A DNA stretch of 64,000 bases from Serendipita indica DSM 11827. Taxonomy: Eukaryota > Basidiomycota > Agaricomycetes > Sebacinales > Serendipitaceae. Below the pieces are notes generated by a model. It had not been told where the DNA came from and did no database searches. It was given only the letters and a program-made list of their open reading frames with translations. Positions 21,580 to 35,198 of the stretch are shown here, piece after piece. Position numbers and translations under genes: made by a program. Position 1 is the first letter of the stretch. Every line of letters begins with the position of its first letter. The DNA lies in contig CAJVGD010000042.1 of assembly GCA_910890315.1 (NCBI GenBank), forward strand, positions 248,001 to 312,000, in the 5' to 3' direction.

Positions 21580-23130
21580 ATGGAGAATCTAGTCCAGCAA
21601 CTTGTGAGCGCAACAAAGGATATCCAATTGTCGCGATGGCTCTCAGGTATGTACGGCTATCGAGTTCCCGAGCCGTTCCCCCGATAAGCAACAGTGTTGA
21701 CGCCCGCTTCTTTTATCCGATCATTCATTTAGCATGCGGCACTACGCTAGCAATTTACGATTGGATGCTGCTTCTAGACATCGAAGTTGCCACCATTTCG
21801 CGCTCCAAGTGGACACTGCCGAAATTTCTTTATTACTATGTATGCTTGCCTTTCAAATTCCGCCCACTCTTCAGCTAACTCTATGACAGATCCGCTTCGT
21901 GACAGCCATCTTCATGTGCTTTGGAGCCTTTCGTACGTCTGATAAGCATAAAATGGATTAGGTTTTGACATTCCAACAGAATTAACCGACTTTCGAGTTT
22001 CATTATCGAAAGAGGTATGCTCCTTTGCCAAGCTTTACTCATCGTTATTTACGCTGCCTAGTTGTACGCCGCCGTATCTCTCCAGCTGAACGAAGAGACT
22101 AAATACTATGCAGCTGTCGAGCATGGGTCAATATCGTGACACTTACCATGTTCTCGACATTTGTCTCCTCTGCTTGTGAGTTGCTGCCACGATAGCCACG
22201 CCACCGGCTAATCGTTTACAGGGCTCTTCACCCTCCGTCTCATCGCGCTTTACCGTAGGAACCGGTATCTGGTCTGGTTCATGTATGCGTTCTTCTTCGC
22301 CACCTATGCCGCGTCCTTTGGCACTCTGACCGCGGCCCTGGTCACATATCATAGTACGCTTTTGTCCTTTCTTAGCGGTTTATGACGTAACCTTTATTCA
22401 GAGACCGTCGCATATTTTGAGATTCTGAATGCATGCGGTGCTACCGAGGCATCGCACACTTTTCCGGCCTTGTTCTACGCTCCGGCCGCGTATGAAGTTT
22501 TCATTTTCGCCCTTACGGCGTGGAGAGCGTATCAAGACGCGAGTTTGATCTCTGGAGCGCCATTTATGCGGGTGTTATACCGAGATGGAGTCATTGCCTT
22601 TCTGGTCATGACTGGAGTTCGCGGTTGGAATATTTGGATTGTATGTTCTTCTTTGTTGATGTATCGCGTACTGATAAAGTTCAGTACGTGTCTCAACCTA
22701 TCACGGCTCTCAGCATCGGAACAAAGTATGCAATCTCCTTTTATACACATGAGTCAACAACTGACTTTGGCACTAGCATTATGTGGGCGCTGAACACGAT
22801 TTTGATGACACGAGTCTACCTCAACCTCCAGTGGCTTGCCAAAGGACCTACACTTGGAGGGGATACCACCGACCTGACGACTTTTGCGTCGCCACTTGGT
22901 CGTGGGACAGACGGGCACCCCATCCGACCCAGAAACTCGATCCATTTTCGTGTTCCGCATCTTACCACAACGTTTGGTCAAACCACCGTCATGACGCAGA
23001 CAATCTTTTTGACCTTGGAACCGAGCCCGCACCGTTGCGGAGCGCAGTTTACGGAGTGGAGCTTCGTACTGTCAAAGAGGACGAAGATGTGCCACATTCT
23101 CTGGGTATGATGGCGGAAACGCTTAGGTAA
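21580..23130 (+). CDS. DUF6533 multi-pass membrane protein (frame uncertain)
   Basis: Starts MENLVQQLVSATKDIQ. After an intron comes the DUF6533 signature CGTTLAIYDWMLLLDIEVA and SRSKWTLPKFLYYY, then IRFVTAIFMCFGAF, CRAWVNIVTLTMFSTFVSSA, WLFTLRLIALYRRNRYLVW, MYAFFFATYAASFGTLTAAL, a loop with Pro/Ala, then AFLVMTGVRGWNIWI and SIMWALNTILMTRVYLNL, about seven membrane helices. The family is basidiomycete-specific with unknown function. The tail RSAVYGVELRTVKEDEDVPH SLGMMAETLR-type sequence ends at 23130. Near 22105 and near 22900 the best protein match changes frame, so one or two shifts or missed introns are present. Confidence 0.6.
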
Positions 23131-23139
23131 AGGTACCGC

Positions 23140-23632
23140 AGTATGGTCCGGTTCGACTCTGTAGATTTCTGCTGTATCCTGTATATCCTGTTCTAATGTA
23201 GTGGGCTGATGTTTTAAAGGGAGACCGTTATAACCTGCACTCGACCATTTTAGAGATTAACCTGGAAATGTTACTCACGCGAGCAAATAATGAACTTTGG
23301 ACTCTCTTGAGGTCAAGAAGCATCATAGTGATTTCCGTCAACGGTTCCTTGAGCTTCTCTACGAACCTGCTGCGGTGGCTCGTTCAAACAAGTCGTCCAT
23401 CTAACATCATCTCTTTTTGAATACACTGTTGACCCAAAGCCTTGTATTGTCAGCTCTCCGCGCAGCAATTGTTTAACGCTCCGTGCGTTATCCGACGCAG
23501 TTCAACTCTCCGTCGCCTACATCGCCTTTATACATGAACTCCGGTTCTCGCGGGTCAGAGTGCGCTATATCTCGATGGCTCTGCACCTCCTCTACGAAAC
23601 TTCGACCCGGCCACCTCGAATATTAGGCGCAG
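23140..23632. other. Intergenic
   Basis: 3' flank of the DUF6533 gene and promoter of the transcription factor gene. No other feature is recognised. Confidence 0.35.
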
Positions 23633-26600
23633 ATGCCGGCTTCACAGACGCTTGCGCATTCTTGCGCCGAATGTAAACGCCTCAAGTTTGTATCGTTACA
23701 TGGAATATCGTCCTCTTGATTGGTGCTCTCCTGACGAATTGGTATAGGCTCAAATGCGACAGAGTCGTTCCTTGCAACTCGTGTGTGCGACGAGGGTGCC
23801 CACAGATCTGTCCAGATGGTACTCTGACACCAGGAAAAGGAAGCAGGTTTGTCTCGTTCCCCTCTTGATAATAACCGGCTCTCTGATTTGTCATGGTTGG
23901 CGAGTAGATTCATCCTAAACAATACAAAGGAATTGCACGAGGAGATTGAGGCGTTACGCACGCGTGTCAGGCAATTGGAAGGAGCTCTGGCCGAGTTGCA
24001 AGCTCAACTTACACCGGAGCCTCATCCATTACTCCAGAAATCGTTGAACATGGTCTCTACAGCCCTTGGGCCAGCTGAATCTCATTCGGGCAAAGAAAAT
24101 TCGGAAGCAGAAGACGAGGTTTGGATATTTTGGTCTCATGTTCAATACTCACGCGTCACCATAGAGTCTCATCGATACCTTTGGGAGGTTGAATCTCGAG
24201 CCAAACGGGCAGACCATTTGGTATGCACGTCATCTTATCAGATATTCTCTTACATAGTTATCAGGTACGGTCCACAGGCTGGCTCCCGCTTCTACATCCC
24301 GGTAAGCTCCTGCCCTGCATCTTGCCCGCTCTGACAACGCTCTAGAGGGATGAATCTGAGGAAAATGCTGTATCTGCACTTCCGGTCGACCTCATGGTAC
24401 TCAGCCGACTGTTCCCTCTCGGAGCGACAACCATATCAGAAGCCGAAGATATTGTTCGACAGCAGGTCAAGAGATATATCCCTCCAGAAAAGGAGGTAAC
24501 TGAGAGCATCTACTCCCACCATTCTAACCTCAATTGGTCGTACGTCGTCTCACTAGGACATCTTCCGAGCTGACCAGATGCATCAGGGCTGAAGACGTGC
24601 CACCCAAATGGGCAAGGTTCCGTGAAACCACGATAAAACCGATATACTCCCCAGGGAGTCAACCTACAGATGCCCAATTGGCTGTCTTCTTCCTAGAATA
24701 TGCCGTATCATTGATACTGGATCCAAGGCGCCAACCTGACTATGCAGAGGCAGATAGATATCATCATCTGTCGAAAATATGCATAAGCCTGGGAAAAGTA
24801 AGCACCTGGCGTCACAGTCGCCCGGGTCATTAACCAAAGCTTTTAGGACTTGCTTATATCTTGCACCCTCGAAGTCATCGGATACTTGGTGAGTTCTATG
24901 ACAGTTCACAAGCGACTACTGACCTTGTCAAGCAACTTCTCACCTACTACTATAGCTTTACAAACGATGTGAACAGCCAGAATAAAGCTTGTGAGCCCGA
25001 GGCAATACTTTTGAACCCAAGACTGATGCAAACCGTTAGGGATCACGGGTAGCCTGGCCATACGACTGGCCGAGATGGTGAGCGAGCCAATCTTTTGACC
25101 CTGCATGCTGCTGACACCTGTAGGGAGGGCTTCGTGAGTACATCAAGGGCAAAAAGTCAAGTTTGGTGCTCAGATGATAACCACACAGACCGTGAAAACC
25201 CGAGATGGAATCTCGATTCAGAGATTATCGAGAGACGACGACGTACATGGTGGGAGCTTGTGTCGCTGGATACCGTACGATCTCTAGAATTAGGGCGTCG
25301 AAGGGCTATCAACGTTGACCACTTTGATACAAAGATGCCGCACGACCCAGAAGATGAGGGTGGAGAGCCTACTTGTACGCTGTCCTCGTCAGGATGCTCT
25401 ATGCTGATCTCCAAACAGTCAGCCGTGTACGATTCAAATATATGGCAGCGTCACTAGGAGCCATTCTAGACGAAGCGTTTCGAGTCAAGCCGCCTTCTTA
25501 CGCCAGAACTCTTCAGTGAGCTGATTTCTGGAATAAACTCCTGTCTTACCTCCTGATGCGCAGGCTTGACAAGGAAATCCGTGACTGGCCTCTGCACAAG
25601 CAATCTATAAACGAAATCCCCATGCCTCGTCCAGAGGAGATTAATCAAAGGCTGATTGGGCGTTTGATGATATCGTTCGCTATTACAAAATTTAGCGAGA
25701 TCGGTGAGCAATTTGGAGAATGGTTGCGTAGCCTCATACATTCACAGGGCTCGTTTACCTTCATCGACGCTACTTCATCGAGGCATTGACGCGGTATCCA
25801 CACGAGCCATTACGGAGCAAATATGCCATTAGTGTGATAGCAGTCTATCGTAGCTCTATACTGATTCTTCAGGCTCTTCGCAAGGTCGAGTCGGTGGCTG
25901 GTGCACTGCTCCCCAGAGTCTTTACGATGGGGCAACATGGATTGTGAGTACTTTTATTCTGTGGAAAGTACTCTGATGTACCAGTGTTAGGTCTGTCTAT
26001 GTAAGAATTGTCCGCCTAGCATCGTGCTTTTGTCAATTTGTATAGATCTGTCTTTGCGCCCTCGTTATCAAGAGTCCCGGGTGCTCGCTTTCCAGATCAT
26101 GTCTGGTAGAGATTGATGCAGGGAAAGATCTCTTTCTGCGAATAGCAGCTTATGGTGCACCTTCTGCTCCGGTATGTCCCCTGCGCCAATGTCCAAGCGC
26201 TCATTTTTCTAGTCTATCGTTGCGAACCTTCATGCACAGGCCCACCATTCGATGGAATTATATATGAAGGGCGAATGGTCATCGAATGTGGGAACTGTGT
26301 CCGACCAAGACGTCCTGACATTCGCCGGACGCCCAGGTGTACTCTCAGTCAAGGCGCGAACCAAGCAGGATTCGACGTCAACTTCGACTCCAGACTCCAA
26401 CGCACCGGAATCTTCGATCACAAATGCCGCTCATCCGCTCCTCCTAGAATATCTTATGCGTATTCAGGACGCACAAGCTACACCAGATAAGTCTCATCAG
26501 TCGGTGCCGAGCGACTCCATACTCTTCGGCCTGCCTGCTGATCATGACAACCTACTTCCCTTTACTTCGAGCGCCCAATGGCCCACGGGTCAAGCACCAG

Positions 26601-26875
26601 CGGAGGACCTATCCTTTGCCTTGCCAAATCCCATCAGCGCCCCGAGCAGTGGGTCAGTAGCGAACCCTAGGCAGTCACGCTTCCAGGGATCCGAACTCCC
26701 TAATCGTGCGGATAGCGAATCAGTGGATGCTTCAGCCAACGCCTCGATATGGCCCTATGTCAATTATGAGGTACCCACAACATCTCCTCAGCAACAACCT
26801 TCTGGAGACAACTTTTGGCAGATGTTCTTGAGCGACCTAGATATGATGCCATTTGGTAGTGATGGACATGCTTAA
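23633..26875 (+). CDS. Zn2Cys6 transcription factor with fungal_trans domain
   Basis: DNA-binding regulator. Exon 1 (23633-23685) and exon 2 (from 23748) give CAECKRLKLKCDRVVPCNSC and VRRGCPQIC, a complete six-cysteine binuclear zinc cluster. A coiled coil follows (LHEEIEALRTRVRQLEGALA ELQAQL region, about 23930-24010). The middle contains the fungal_trans core: SLIDTFGRLNLEPNGQTIW, and EIIERRRRTWWELVSLDTVR then LELGRRRAINVDHFD. The tail (26250-26875) is Ser/Pro/Gln-rich and ends MFLSDLDMMPFGSDGHA, plausible as an acidic activation region. Many short introns; I did not resolve every junction. Target genes are unknown; such regulators often control catabolism or secondary metabolism. Confidence 0.8.
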
Positions 26876-27059
26876 CGGCTTTTATATCCTATCAACTTAG
26901 TGTGCATACCTCCCGCATTTCAGTCAGATTGGAGCCGATCCCTTTTATTCTTTGAGACCTTTGACTTAGAAAGGATAGTCTGGACTAGGCTAAAAATTGA
27001 GTCAATTTGAATCAAATCGGGTATAACTGTAATTAGAGACACGAAGTTATAGGATTTGA

Positions 27060-30000
27060 TTACTGTCCATAACGTCCGTTTCCGTACCCAGCGTTGTGTC
27101 CTCGACCCATCAACCGCGCTCCAGCATATGGCCCGTCATCAATTCCATCGTATGCACTGAGTCCGTCCGACTCTTCCATAACATAAGGTTCTGGGTTGTA
27201 TATCTGCGCCTGCTGTTGACCAGGATAAGGCCCGTGCTGATAAGGGAGTTGCGACGGTGGCCCCTGAGAATGCTGCTGCTGCTGCCAAGGTGGCGAATTG
27301 TATCCGCCTCGAGTTGAGGGTGGTTGACCAGCGGTGGGGCTATGTACGTGCCCAATCGGCGCCAAAGGTGCAGCTGAACCGGGCCTACCAGGCAACAAAG
27401 AACTGGGAATCCTCTCGCTTGCAGGACTCATAGTTCGTGCGGGTTGCTCATGGACCGCTTGCGGCACCTGATTCGACCACCTTGGACCTTGATCTTGCTG
27501 GTATACTTGTTGCGATTGATATGGCGACGTGGGCGGCTGATACGTACTCGGATTGGGATTGAACCTGGACGGAGCAGCACCCGGAGGAAGCCCATTGTCA
27601 AACTGAGGCGTAGACTGAGGTGTTTGGTACAAAGATGGTGATTCTTGAGCATCGCTCATTTGCATGCGACCACCGTGACTGCCATCAGCTGAAGGAAGAG
27701 GACGAGAGGCCGACGAGATTGAGCCGACAGGAGAGTGGTATGGAGAGTTTCCAAGCCTCGTAGATCCTAGTGCCGGGCTACCCAAGGGAGAAGGTCCCTC
27801 TGTCTGCCTTGCAGGAATGCGCTGGGGGCTATTGTGCGCACTGCGCTTGAACGCGCCAGCGGCAATCGTCTTACCAGACGTCGATTCCTCGTCGTCACTC
27901 TCCGTATCCATTCGGCGTTGCGATCTAGCGGAAGAGGGATTTGTACGGCTGTACGCGGCACTGCCCATTCCGGCAAGATTGCTTCCGGAGTTGCTACCAC
28001 GAAGCTGCTGAGTCCTTGGATCTGTGAGAGCGAAAGATTGAGCTGGTCGAGCCGTTGATGGCGTAGGAGATGGGAACGGTGATCCAGCAACAGCAGCTGT
28101 GGTCTCCAAGCTCGAATCCGGACCACTTTGCTGATTGAATGTGCTCGTTGTGACATTCTGGGGGTTTGGATTCTGGGCCGAGTTGAAGCTCGAGTCGGCA
28201 CCGGATTCAACTCCAGAAGGCGGGTTCGAAGATGAGTTTGGTGAACCGAGCTGCGCTGAGAACGAGTCGAGCATAGCGTTAAACTGTTCGTCGGTCATTG
28301 TGGGCTCTCTGGTGAAGGAAGCACCATGGCTGGCTACAACAGTTTCAGCAAGGTGGATACATGGGTAGGTTACACGTACGGGTCGTTGGCTGCGACGTTC
28401 CGTCTAATTTCTTGTGAACCTCCAAGGGTGTAATGACGCTGGCGCGATTGTCTCTAGATCTGTTCTGGCTTGCGATCTCACCGGCTTCAATATACCCTGT
28501 CGGTGCTGTGGAATGGCTTCCACTCGTCGCAGCAGGACTTATGGAATTGGCAAGGCTATCTTTGCTCGCCCAAAGTCCATGAGTCTGTGTGACAGGGCTC
28601 GGAGTTATGGGTGATATTGGGCGAGGAGCAAAATGTATCTTTGGTGGGCCAGCATCTACAGCTTGCGATGCTGATCGAGACTGCGGCCCACCAATAAGAA
28701 TCGACCGAGGTGCATCCTCTGCGAGGGGTGTGTCGGTAGACGATGATGACACGGTTCGGCCCACGTTCAAAGGAAGCGCCTCGATCGACTTCTCGTCGCC
28801 AGGCGTCGGTACAGGGGACACGTCGGCCATTAGTTCAGCTGAAGGGTAAGGGGATGGTGTCCTATCTACGCCAGGATGAGAACCGTACTTGGCATGCGGT
28901 GGCAACAATCCTTCATCGGCTGCTGTAGCACTGCTTTCTGTTCCAGCGCCAGTGGGCCTACGACGATCTGGGAACATGGCGAAGCGACCACTGTTACTCT
29001 GCGAGCGCGTGTGAGGATCATCAACCAAGTGATGGTGGATGACTGGCGCTTCAGAATTACCGACAGTGGGTGTTTGCGCATTCGAGTATGTTGTGGGTGT
29101 CTGAGTAAGAGGTGTTTGGTTTGCGCTGTCTGTACCACCTTGAAGGACCCTGGGTACAGCGGAGAGAGGAGGCACCACCTTTGGGTCGTCCGTCGATGTA
29201 AGGTTCGTGGTCGAGGCTGATGGGGAACCTGGCGCTGGAGAAGGTGGTAGCTCTTTCTTTTGATCAGCTGGAGGGGCTGCGAGAGATGCACCAGCACTTT
29301 CTTTCGTTGGGCTTCCATCAAAGTCCCCAAGCCCGAGGCTCCACGCAGGGAACTCACCAAGGCCGACCTTTGGAGGCAGAGTAGAGGTACGCTGCAAATC
29401 AGACGACTCCCCGAGAACTATATCGCTATCCGTCGTGCCTTGTCGAGCAACGGTTGGCGCGGGAGGCTTGAACGAGGATGGCGGACCGGCTGTTGGAGGA
29501 ACAAAAGGAGAGTCCTTTTCTCCTGAGGCATCTTGAGGAGCAGGGGAGCGAATTGGCAGTGAAAGGGTGAGACCGCGTTCAACAGTTGCGCCTCCCGGTT
29601 GACCCAAGAAAACGGAACCTTGGGGTCCCTGAGAAGGCTGTTGCCGATGTTGGTTCGAAAGAGATGGGGGTGGACCTGGTGCACGGAATGCGGAACTCGA
29701 CGGTCCAGGCCCTGGTTGACCATACTGTGCCAATCCAGTGCCTTGGCGAGGCGGACTTTGCGGTGTTCGCATTGTCTCCTGGATTATAGAGAGAGGGAGA
29801 TGCTGAATAGGCCCTGATCCTCCGATAGCTGGCATGGTCTGCGACTGGAACGGCAGGCCCTCGATCGGGCGTCCAAACTCGTCGGCAGGTCCTGTAACTT
29901 CTCGGTTTGGAGGCATGGTACCAGCACCTGACGCAACAGAAGCTTGAGTCTGATGTCTGCCTACGCGAATGTCAAAGGTTGATTCGAGGAATGTAAACTA

Positions 30001-31024
30001 ACGAAGTACCTGGAGCACCAGAGGAAGACGGATAAGGCGTAGCCTGATGCATTGCACCCACATTATTGGGTTTAGATGTTTGCTCCGTGTCTGGATTAGG
30101 GTTGAACTTGATCTCTGCAACGCAGCGGGAGGCCTCCCCAACCAAGCTAGAGACAGTCTCTCGAGACATGTATGGCGCGCGACTTTGTCCAGGCTGTGTG
30201 AGGTCTTGTGGAACTTCTGCTGCTACAAGTTTTCCCAGATCGCCAATTATCTGCCATACAGTTTAATAATCCAGCGTCTAGAGCCACATTACTGCTTACG
30301 GTCAGCTTCTCGGATAATTCTACGAGACCCCCATATTTGAGGGTCAGAATAGATCGTAGTATTCGTCGCTTGTAGTCGGAAAGGCGTGACATATCGACGA
30401 GAATCGAAGTATCAAGATGTCGGAGTTCATTCTGAAGGGAAACGAGCTGTTCATTGGCGAGTGAAAGGCCCTTATTCTGTTCATAATGTGAGACATTTTA
30501 AGGTTGGAATCAATCATACGTGCCTCTGGACCCATTTTACTGAGTTTCCTCTCCTGAGCTTCGAGCTTGCCAGCGACGGTCTTTCGTCGTCGCCTCAGTT
30601 CATCTAGTTGCTCCTCTTTAGTGCGAACATCCTTGAGCTGAGCTCGAATGGCGAGCTCATGGTCCGCAAAGGTATTAAACGCAGCGGCAATATGCGTCGA
30701 TAATAGCAAGGATGCGTTAGTAATATCCTACAGATGAGTAAGTTTCCAATATATCCGCTCACAAGCGTGTACGTACGCCGAGATCTTCGCCTTCACCAGC
30801 ACCCCATTGCTTCATCGCCTCCGCGGCGGTTGTCCAGTCCTTTGATACGCGTTGGAGGCTACAATCTAGTTAGTTCCAGGCGGTTATATACGATCAAAGG
30901 CTTCGTACGACGTGACGATTTCCTTTTCCTTTGTGATCGCATCTTGGAGCGGCCGTAGATCTTGATTACCCAGAGCAGGGGTTATTGTTGAGTGGGCAAT
31001 CTTTGTTGACAGCGATCCAAACAT
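27060..31024 (-). CDS. Eisosome PIL1/LSP1-type protein with long disordered tail
   Basis: PIL1-type proteins are BAR-like scaffolds that shape plasma-membrane furrows (eisosomes). Start MFGSLSTKIAHSTITPALG at 31024. The helical N-terminal ~270 residues match the family: ITKEKEIVTSYEAFD, LQRVSKDWTTAAEAMKQWG, EDLGDITNASLLL, RRRRKTVAGKLEAQERKL, MSRLSDYKRRILRSILTLKY, VELSEKLTVIGDLGKLVAAE, GQSRAPYMSRETV. About 900 residues of Pro/Ser/Gln/Gly-rich disorder follow in two large exons (28380-29958 region and 27060-28333), joined by an intron 28334-28379. Classical Pil1 is about 340 residues; this long form is known from basidiomycetes. The stop is at 27060 after GNGRYGQ. Confidence 0.8.
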
Positions 31025-31069
31025 GGTCGAGGTGTTTTCGAAACGAAAATGACCAAGAGTGGCAGGGTT

Positions 31070-31640
31070 GAACACGCCGCAAGAGTGGTCAAAACACGAT
31101 GTTTAGACGTTGAGTGAGATTTGATTGTTATTAGATGAGGTTTCTGGTGGGATATGGTGCGCGCGAGGATGTGGACGGGTTGAAGTTCACCGCACGTCAC
31201 AGCGGCATACTTACGGCTACGCGCCGCAAGCACTGCTCACGGGCGCTAATACCGGAATCATTCTGGACGGTTAAATGATATTCGCTAACAATAGTAAATG
31301 CTCACTCCGAGGTTTTAGAGCATGGCTAGATGCACTAGGGTATCGGTCACACCTTGACTGTGGTGGACGTGTCTATGAGTGCCAAGGACTCGCTCTCTAT
31401 AAATAGCAATTCGACTGATCATGCTGTGAAGGGCGAAGAGGGGCTGCCTGACCTGGACGTGTTATGGCGTAGGTATATCTCTAAATCATGGAGACAAGCC
31501 ACAGATCTACATAATACGACTATTGCAATGAATTTACCGACCTGCGTGGTCGTATCCGAACTATGGCCTACTTGACTCAGTTCCCTTGGCTTCTCAACTC
31601 GGTTCATTGTGAAATGTAGAGACTCACCAGTGGTTGCGGT
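31070..31640. other. Intergenic, upstream of PIL1 gene
   Basis: Promoter region of the PIL1-type gene (minus strand). No other gene is recognised. Confidence 0.35.
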
Positions 31641-31800
31641 CCTTTCGCCGTATTTGTGCTGTTGCACTCGCACCGGGCGGAACTCAAGTCGCCTCATCTG
31701 ACTCTTCCGACATCGAGTCTCTTCCGCAGGCCCAACTTGATTTCACCAACTTCCAACGTGGAACATCTCGGACCAAAGTTCGAACAAACTCGTAGTAAAC
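31640..31800 (+). pseudogene. Relic of an NLR WD40-gene C-terminus
   Basis: The last codons read LDFTNFQRGTSRTKVRTNS then TAG near 31792, which matches the end of the complete NLR1 (LDFTHFQCGTSWTKVRTNS at 40142). Upstream bases to about 31640 also align with the last exon of NLR1 but in shifted frames. No WD40 units precede it. It is the tail of a lost tandem NLR copy. Confidence 0.7.
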
Positions 31801-33480
31801 GTGTAATACATCAATCTATGATACGTAACTAGCACCGGGGATTATAAACTCCAATTAACCTTGCCGCTCATGCGGGCTGCCTGAGAATATCACGAGACCA
31901 AGCGCGTATACCTGCTCTGCGTATATACCAGACTCTCAGGATTCTCAGAGTAAACCGAAACCCGCGAACGTGTTGTCGCCGTGTTCGCTCCTCCGTCGAG
32001 ATTCCCATAAGTGGTCCACGCGTAGTTTGTACTCTCGTCATGTCTCACAGGTCCATTGCGTCAAAATTTTGCTCGTTGATGGTAAAGTTTGCCCCTTTGA
32101 TGACATCGGCTTCCTGACTCCGTGTCTGGACTGCTCCTTGGATCAGGCCTACGTTCTGAGATATATTGGGAGCAATGGCGGCAAAGACGATGTCTATATC
32201 TCCAATCGGAATTGAATTCGCCATCTCCGCATCGATCTGACCCAACGACCCCGTTCCGAGGCATGGACGAACCCAGGACTGGATCCACACGACGTGAGAG
32301 AGCCGTTTGTTTCCCCGAAGAATCGATTCGAGAATCATATGGAAATGAAGTCCGAGATAGCGCCCACATGGGCGTTTGCCATGGTAGGCAATGGTACGCA
32401 ATCCAAATACTGCTTCCCCTCTTCAACCTGGCTGGTAGACGTTGCGGTTGAGCTAACGTAGACGCCTCCGCGTGCGTATCGATCACATGTTCCGGCCGTT
32501 CATCAAGCGTAATCCTCGTGGACTCGGCGAACGATTCAAGTCCCGAGATGATACTCCCCTCGTCATTCTGTCGAAATCCTATTCCTGCCTACCGCGTCTT
32601 CGTCGGTGGAAAAGCCATTGAACCAGTGAAGAGACTAGAAGAGTCTAAGGATGAAGTAGACGAAGGTAAAAAGCGACTGACAGTGCTTGATCACAATAGG
32701 AAAAGGTGGACGCTGAGCATCGCGATAAGTAGAGGTTGGAGAAGGACAAGCGTCCGTATGTTCTCTAACGTATTTATCTCCTGTTCCCGAGTCGTGTCAA
32801 TGGTGAAAAGCCAAAGGTTCGCTCCAAGAGCCAAAGGATGACAGGCCAATCTGAATGTTCTTGACGAGCACGCTGAGGTACCAAGGAAGATGAACGAAGT
32901 CGTGCAGAGGGCGAAGAGGCGCATAAAGTGGTTGAGTGTGGGGGCTGATATGATATCCGTTGGGATAAATGAGTTGGTCTGTGACGATTATTGAACGGAT
33001 TGCTTATAGATGCGACTATTGGCCGGTTAGCGGTTGTATGATGCGACAAAGAGCCAACTTACTACGGTAAATGGGTGTTATACAACAGCAGACTACGGAT
33101 GGCGAACGGTGGTAGACGACGAGAGAGGGAAGTGCACGGTAGTCTGCGATACGATTCAAGTATCAAAATCTTTTCATTCTGATACATTCTCGGTGACGTA
33201 TAACACACCTCTTTGTTCTTGAACCCTCGTCAGAGCACTCTCAAGCATCCTCCAGCGACCATTATGGAATCATTCGCGTGTCGAAGTCATCAGGCACCGC
33301 CAAAGCATGCATATTTGATTCTTAGTAGATGTTTTATTGGCAGCCGCTGTGGTTATCCCTCTTCAATTGCTGGCTTGCGTCGTCCAAGCCGTTCGCAAGA
33401 CGTTGGATTGTTCGAGGATGATCATTTACAGGCTACAAAGAGATGCACCGAGTCTGCGTTGAATTTTTATCTACTTGATA
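31800..33480. repeat. Copy 1 of the NLR 3'-flank direct repeat
   Basis: Aligns in the same orientation with 40145-41750. Landmarks: aaccttgccgctcatgcggg near 31858 against gaccttgccgctcctgcgag near 40214; gcgtatacctgctctgcgta near 31903 against gcgtatacctgctccgcata near 40260; and the LLACVVQAVR-coding stretch near 33375 against LLACVVQAAHR near 41670. The identity falls along its length. Confidence 0.75.
32045..32401 (-). pseudogene. Unrecognised conserved frame in NLR 3' flank (copy 1)
   Basis: Minus-strand frame reading MANSIPIGDIDIVFAAIAP, GAVQTRSQEADVIKGANFTI, NEQNFDAMDL. The paralogous frame at 40238-40663 reads MANAVPSGESHVLFAVPTPG, ANQVQSREAREQENFTI, NGHEFNVWEM. Amino-acid agreement with indels kept in frame suggests a real, family-unknown protein now partly decayed. 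I cannot name it. Confidence 0.4.
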
Positions 33481-33719
33481 TCCATATTTGGTTGATGGTC
33501 GAATGAGTTGCCAATGGCGTCGAGTCTGAGCCTGTGCTGATTGAGGCTGGGCACAAATGTACTTGAACTGCTCGTCATGAAAAGCCAGCCCTCTCAGCTG
33601 AGCTACCTCTCGTGCTGACTCCAATTCCCCGCCTTTGACTACACTTTCATACAGATCATCATATTCAAGGCTCTCCAAGTGTATTCAGTTTCTAGCAAGC
33701 CATAGTAATACAACGTTCA

Positions 33720-35198
33720 TCGAATCTAATCCCCTTCTGTCAGAAAGAGCGTCACGAGCAGGGATCCCTGCTTCCCCGTTCGGATCAATAGGAAAAGTCG
33801 AGAGTGCTAACCAGGATCTACAACAAATGGTCGTCGGGAGCCATCTGGCAAGATGCTGGCCGGGACTTCTTCGCCAATATCCAGTTGATTACCCACCGAA
33901 ATATCCTCTCGGAAGATATGATTGTTCCTCTGCGTACATCATGATGATCTTCGGTGCGCACCTTGTTTGCTATACTCCATGCCGCTGGCCTGACTCTCGT
34001 AGCAGGCACCATTTGTCGTTTTACCGCAGGCTTCTGGCCGTTTTCACTTACAAGTATGAGATAATAAGTCATGGTGCAGAAGTATTGACGGCGACGTAGG
34101 CGAGTCTAGGATCAACTCTGTACTCACGTCGAGTCCTGACCTAAGTATCCACCCCTTTGTATCTGTGCTTGCCATGAGCAATCTGTCTTGCATGAGAGGT
34201 GACCCAAGGCCGGAAGAGTGGCATATCCTTCCGCCTTGAAGACGTTGAGATCTACGTCCGTCGCCGTAGGGTACAACAAGCTATACTCCCTTCAACGAGA
34301 ACAAACGGGCGACTTCTCGAATACAACACATGAGCTTGAACACTCTGTCGGTTGAGGACATATTTCGAAAGGTTTGCTGGGAACCTCGTTGTCAATGACC
34401 AAGTTTCCGTGGAAGAGCTCATATCGCTTCTTGGGTTTGTAACGGCTCGGTATACGTTGCGAGGTACGACCATACCTATACGTATCCGCCCGTCAGTCTA
34501 GGCTTGTAGAAGGTCGAAGGCGAGACTGCAGGCGCCCGGGTAGAGGACATCGATTGTCCTGGGAGAGGCGCAGGAAAGTTGTATCAGTCGGGATTAACGG
34601 CCGAGTATGGTGGTCCATTGTTATTCCCTAGCACACCCAATTCGCTTGCGCCGCTAAACGGCGTCGGTGCGCTATCGTATCGCCTCCATGGCCGGGCGTC
34701 GACGAGGAAAAAGTGGGTGTGTCGTTGTACAAGCTCGAGTGTTGACCTCCAGGTGTGAGGAATGGGTTTGGATTTTGATCGACGGGCTGGTTGGAGACGA
34801 CCTGACTGGTGAATGTGAACAGGCTGTTGGGATTATCGTATGCGGGTTGGTCGTAGTATCCTCCGTATGGATTGTCATAGCCTAGTCCAATATATGCGTC
34901 AGCTCGGGTGGATCCAACAAGCCAAGCATTGCAGATTGCGCTGGGTGCCAGCTGGTCTAGACTGACAAACAAACGTGAACATACCAGAGTTGTATCCATA
35001 TCCAGCACCTTCAGTACTATAAGGCGTATAGCTGCCCTGCGAATACGCTCCCCGGTTGTTGGGAGCGGGGTTGCTCGGTGGTCTTGGCGGAGGCGGAGGA
35101 GCACCAGTATTATTCGGATTATTTGCACTCCATGGTGAACCAGATTGGTTCTGACGCGGCGAGTACTGATCCTGCCGATGGTCAAACGGGTTTTCCAT
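33720..35198 (-). pseudogene. Chitin synthase N-terminal fragment, broken (copy 2)
   Basis: Inverted copy of the fragment at 1232-2290. Exon 1 is 34985-35198 (MENPFDHRQDQYSPRQNQSG) and exon 2 starts at 34881 (YDNPYGGYYDQPAYDNPNS). This copy keeps the frame in YDNPNSLFTFTSQVVSNQP, where copy 1 is shifted, but is shifted after PGHGGD, where copy 1 is in frame. Both share the TGA after AVNPD. The catalytic domain is missing. The complementary damage plus one shared stop shows that the parent was already broken when duplicated. Confidence 0.65.

Noticed and set aside
21038-21691. Overlapping frames of 111 and 141 codons between LC8 and DUF6533 genes
   Set aside because: Opposite strands over the same DNA, neither with recognisable domains.
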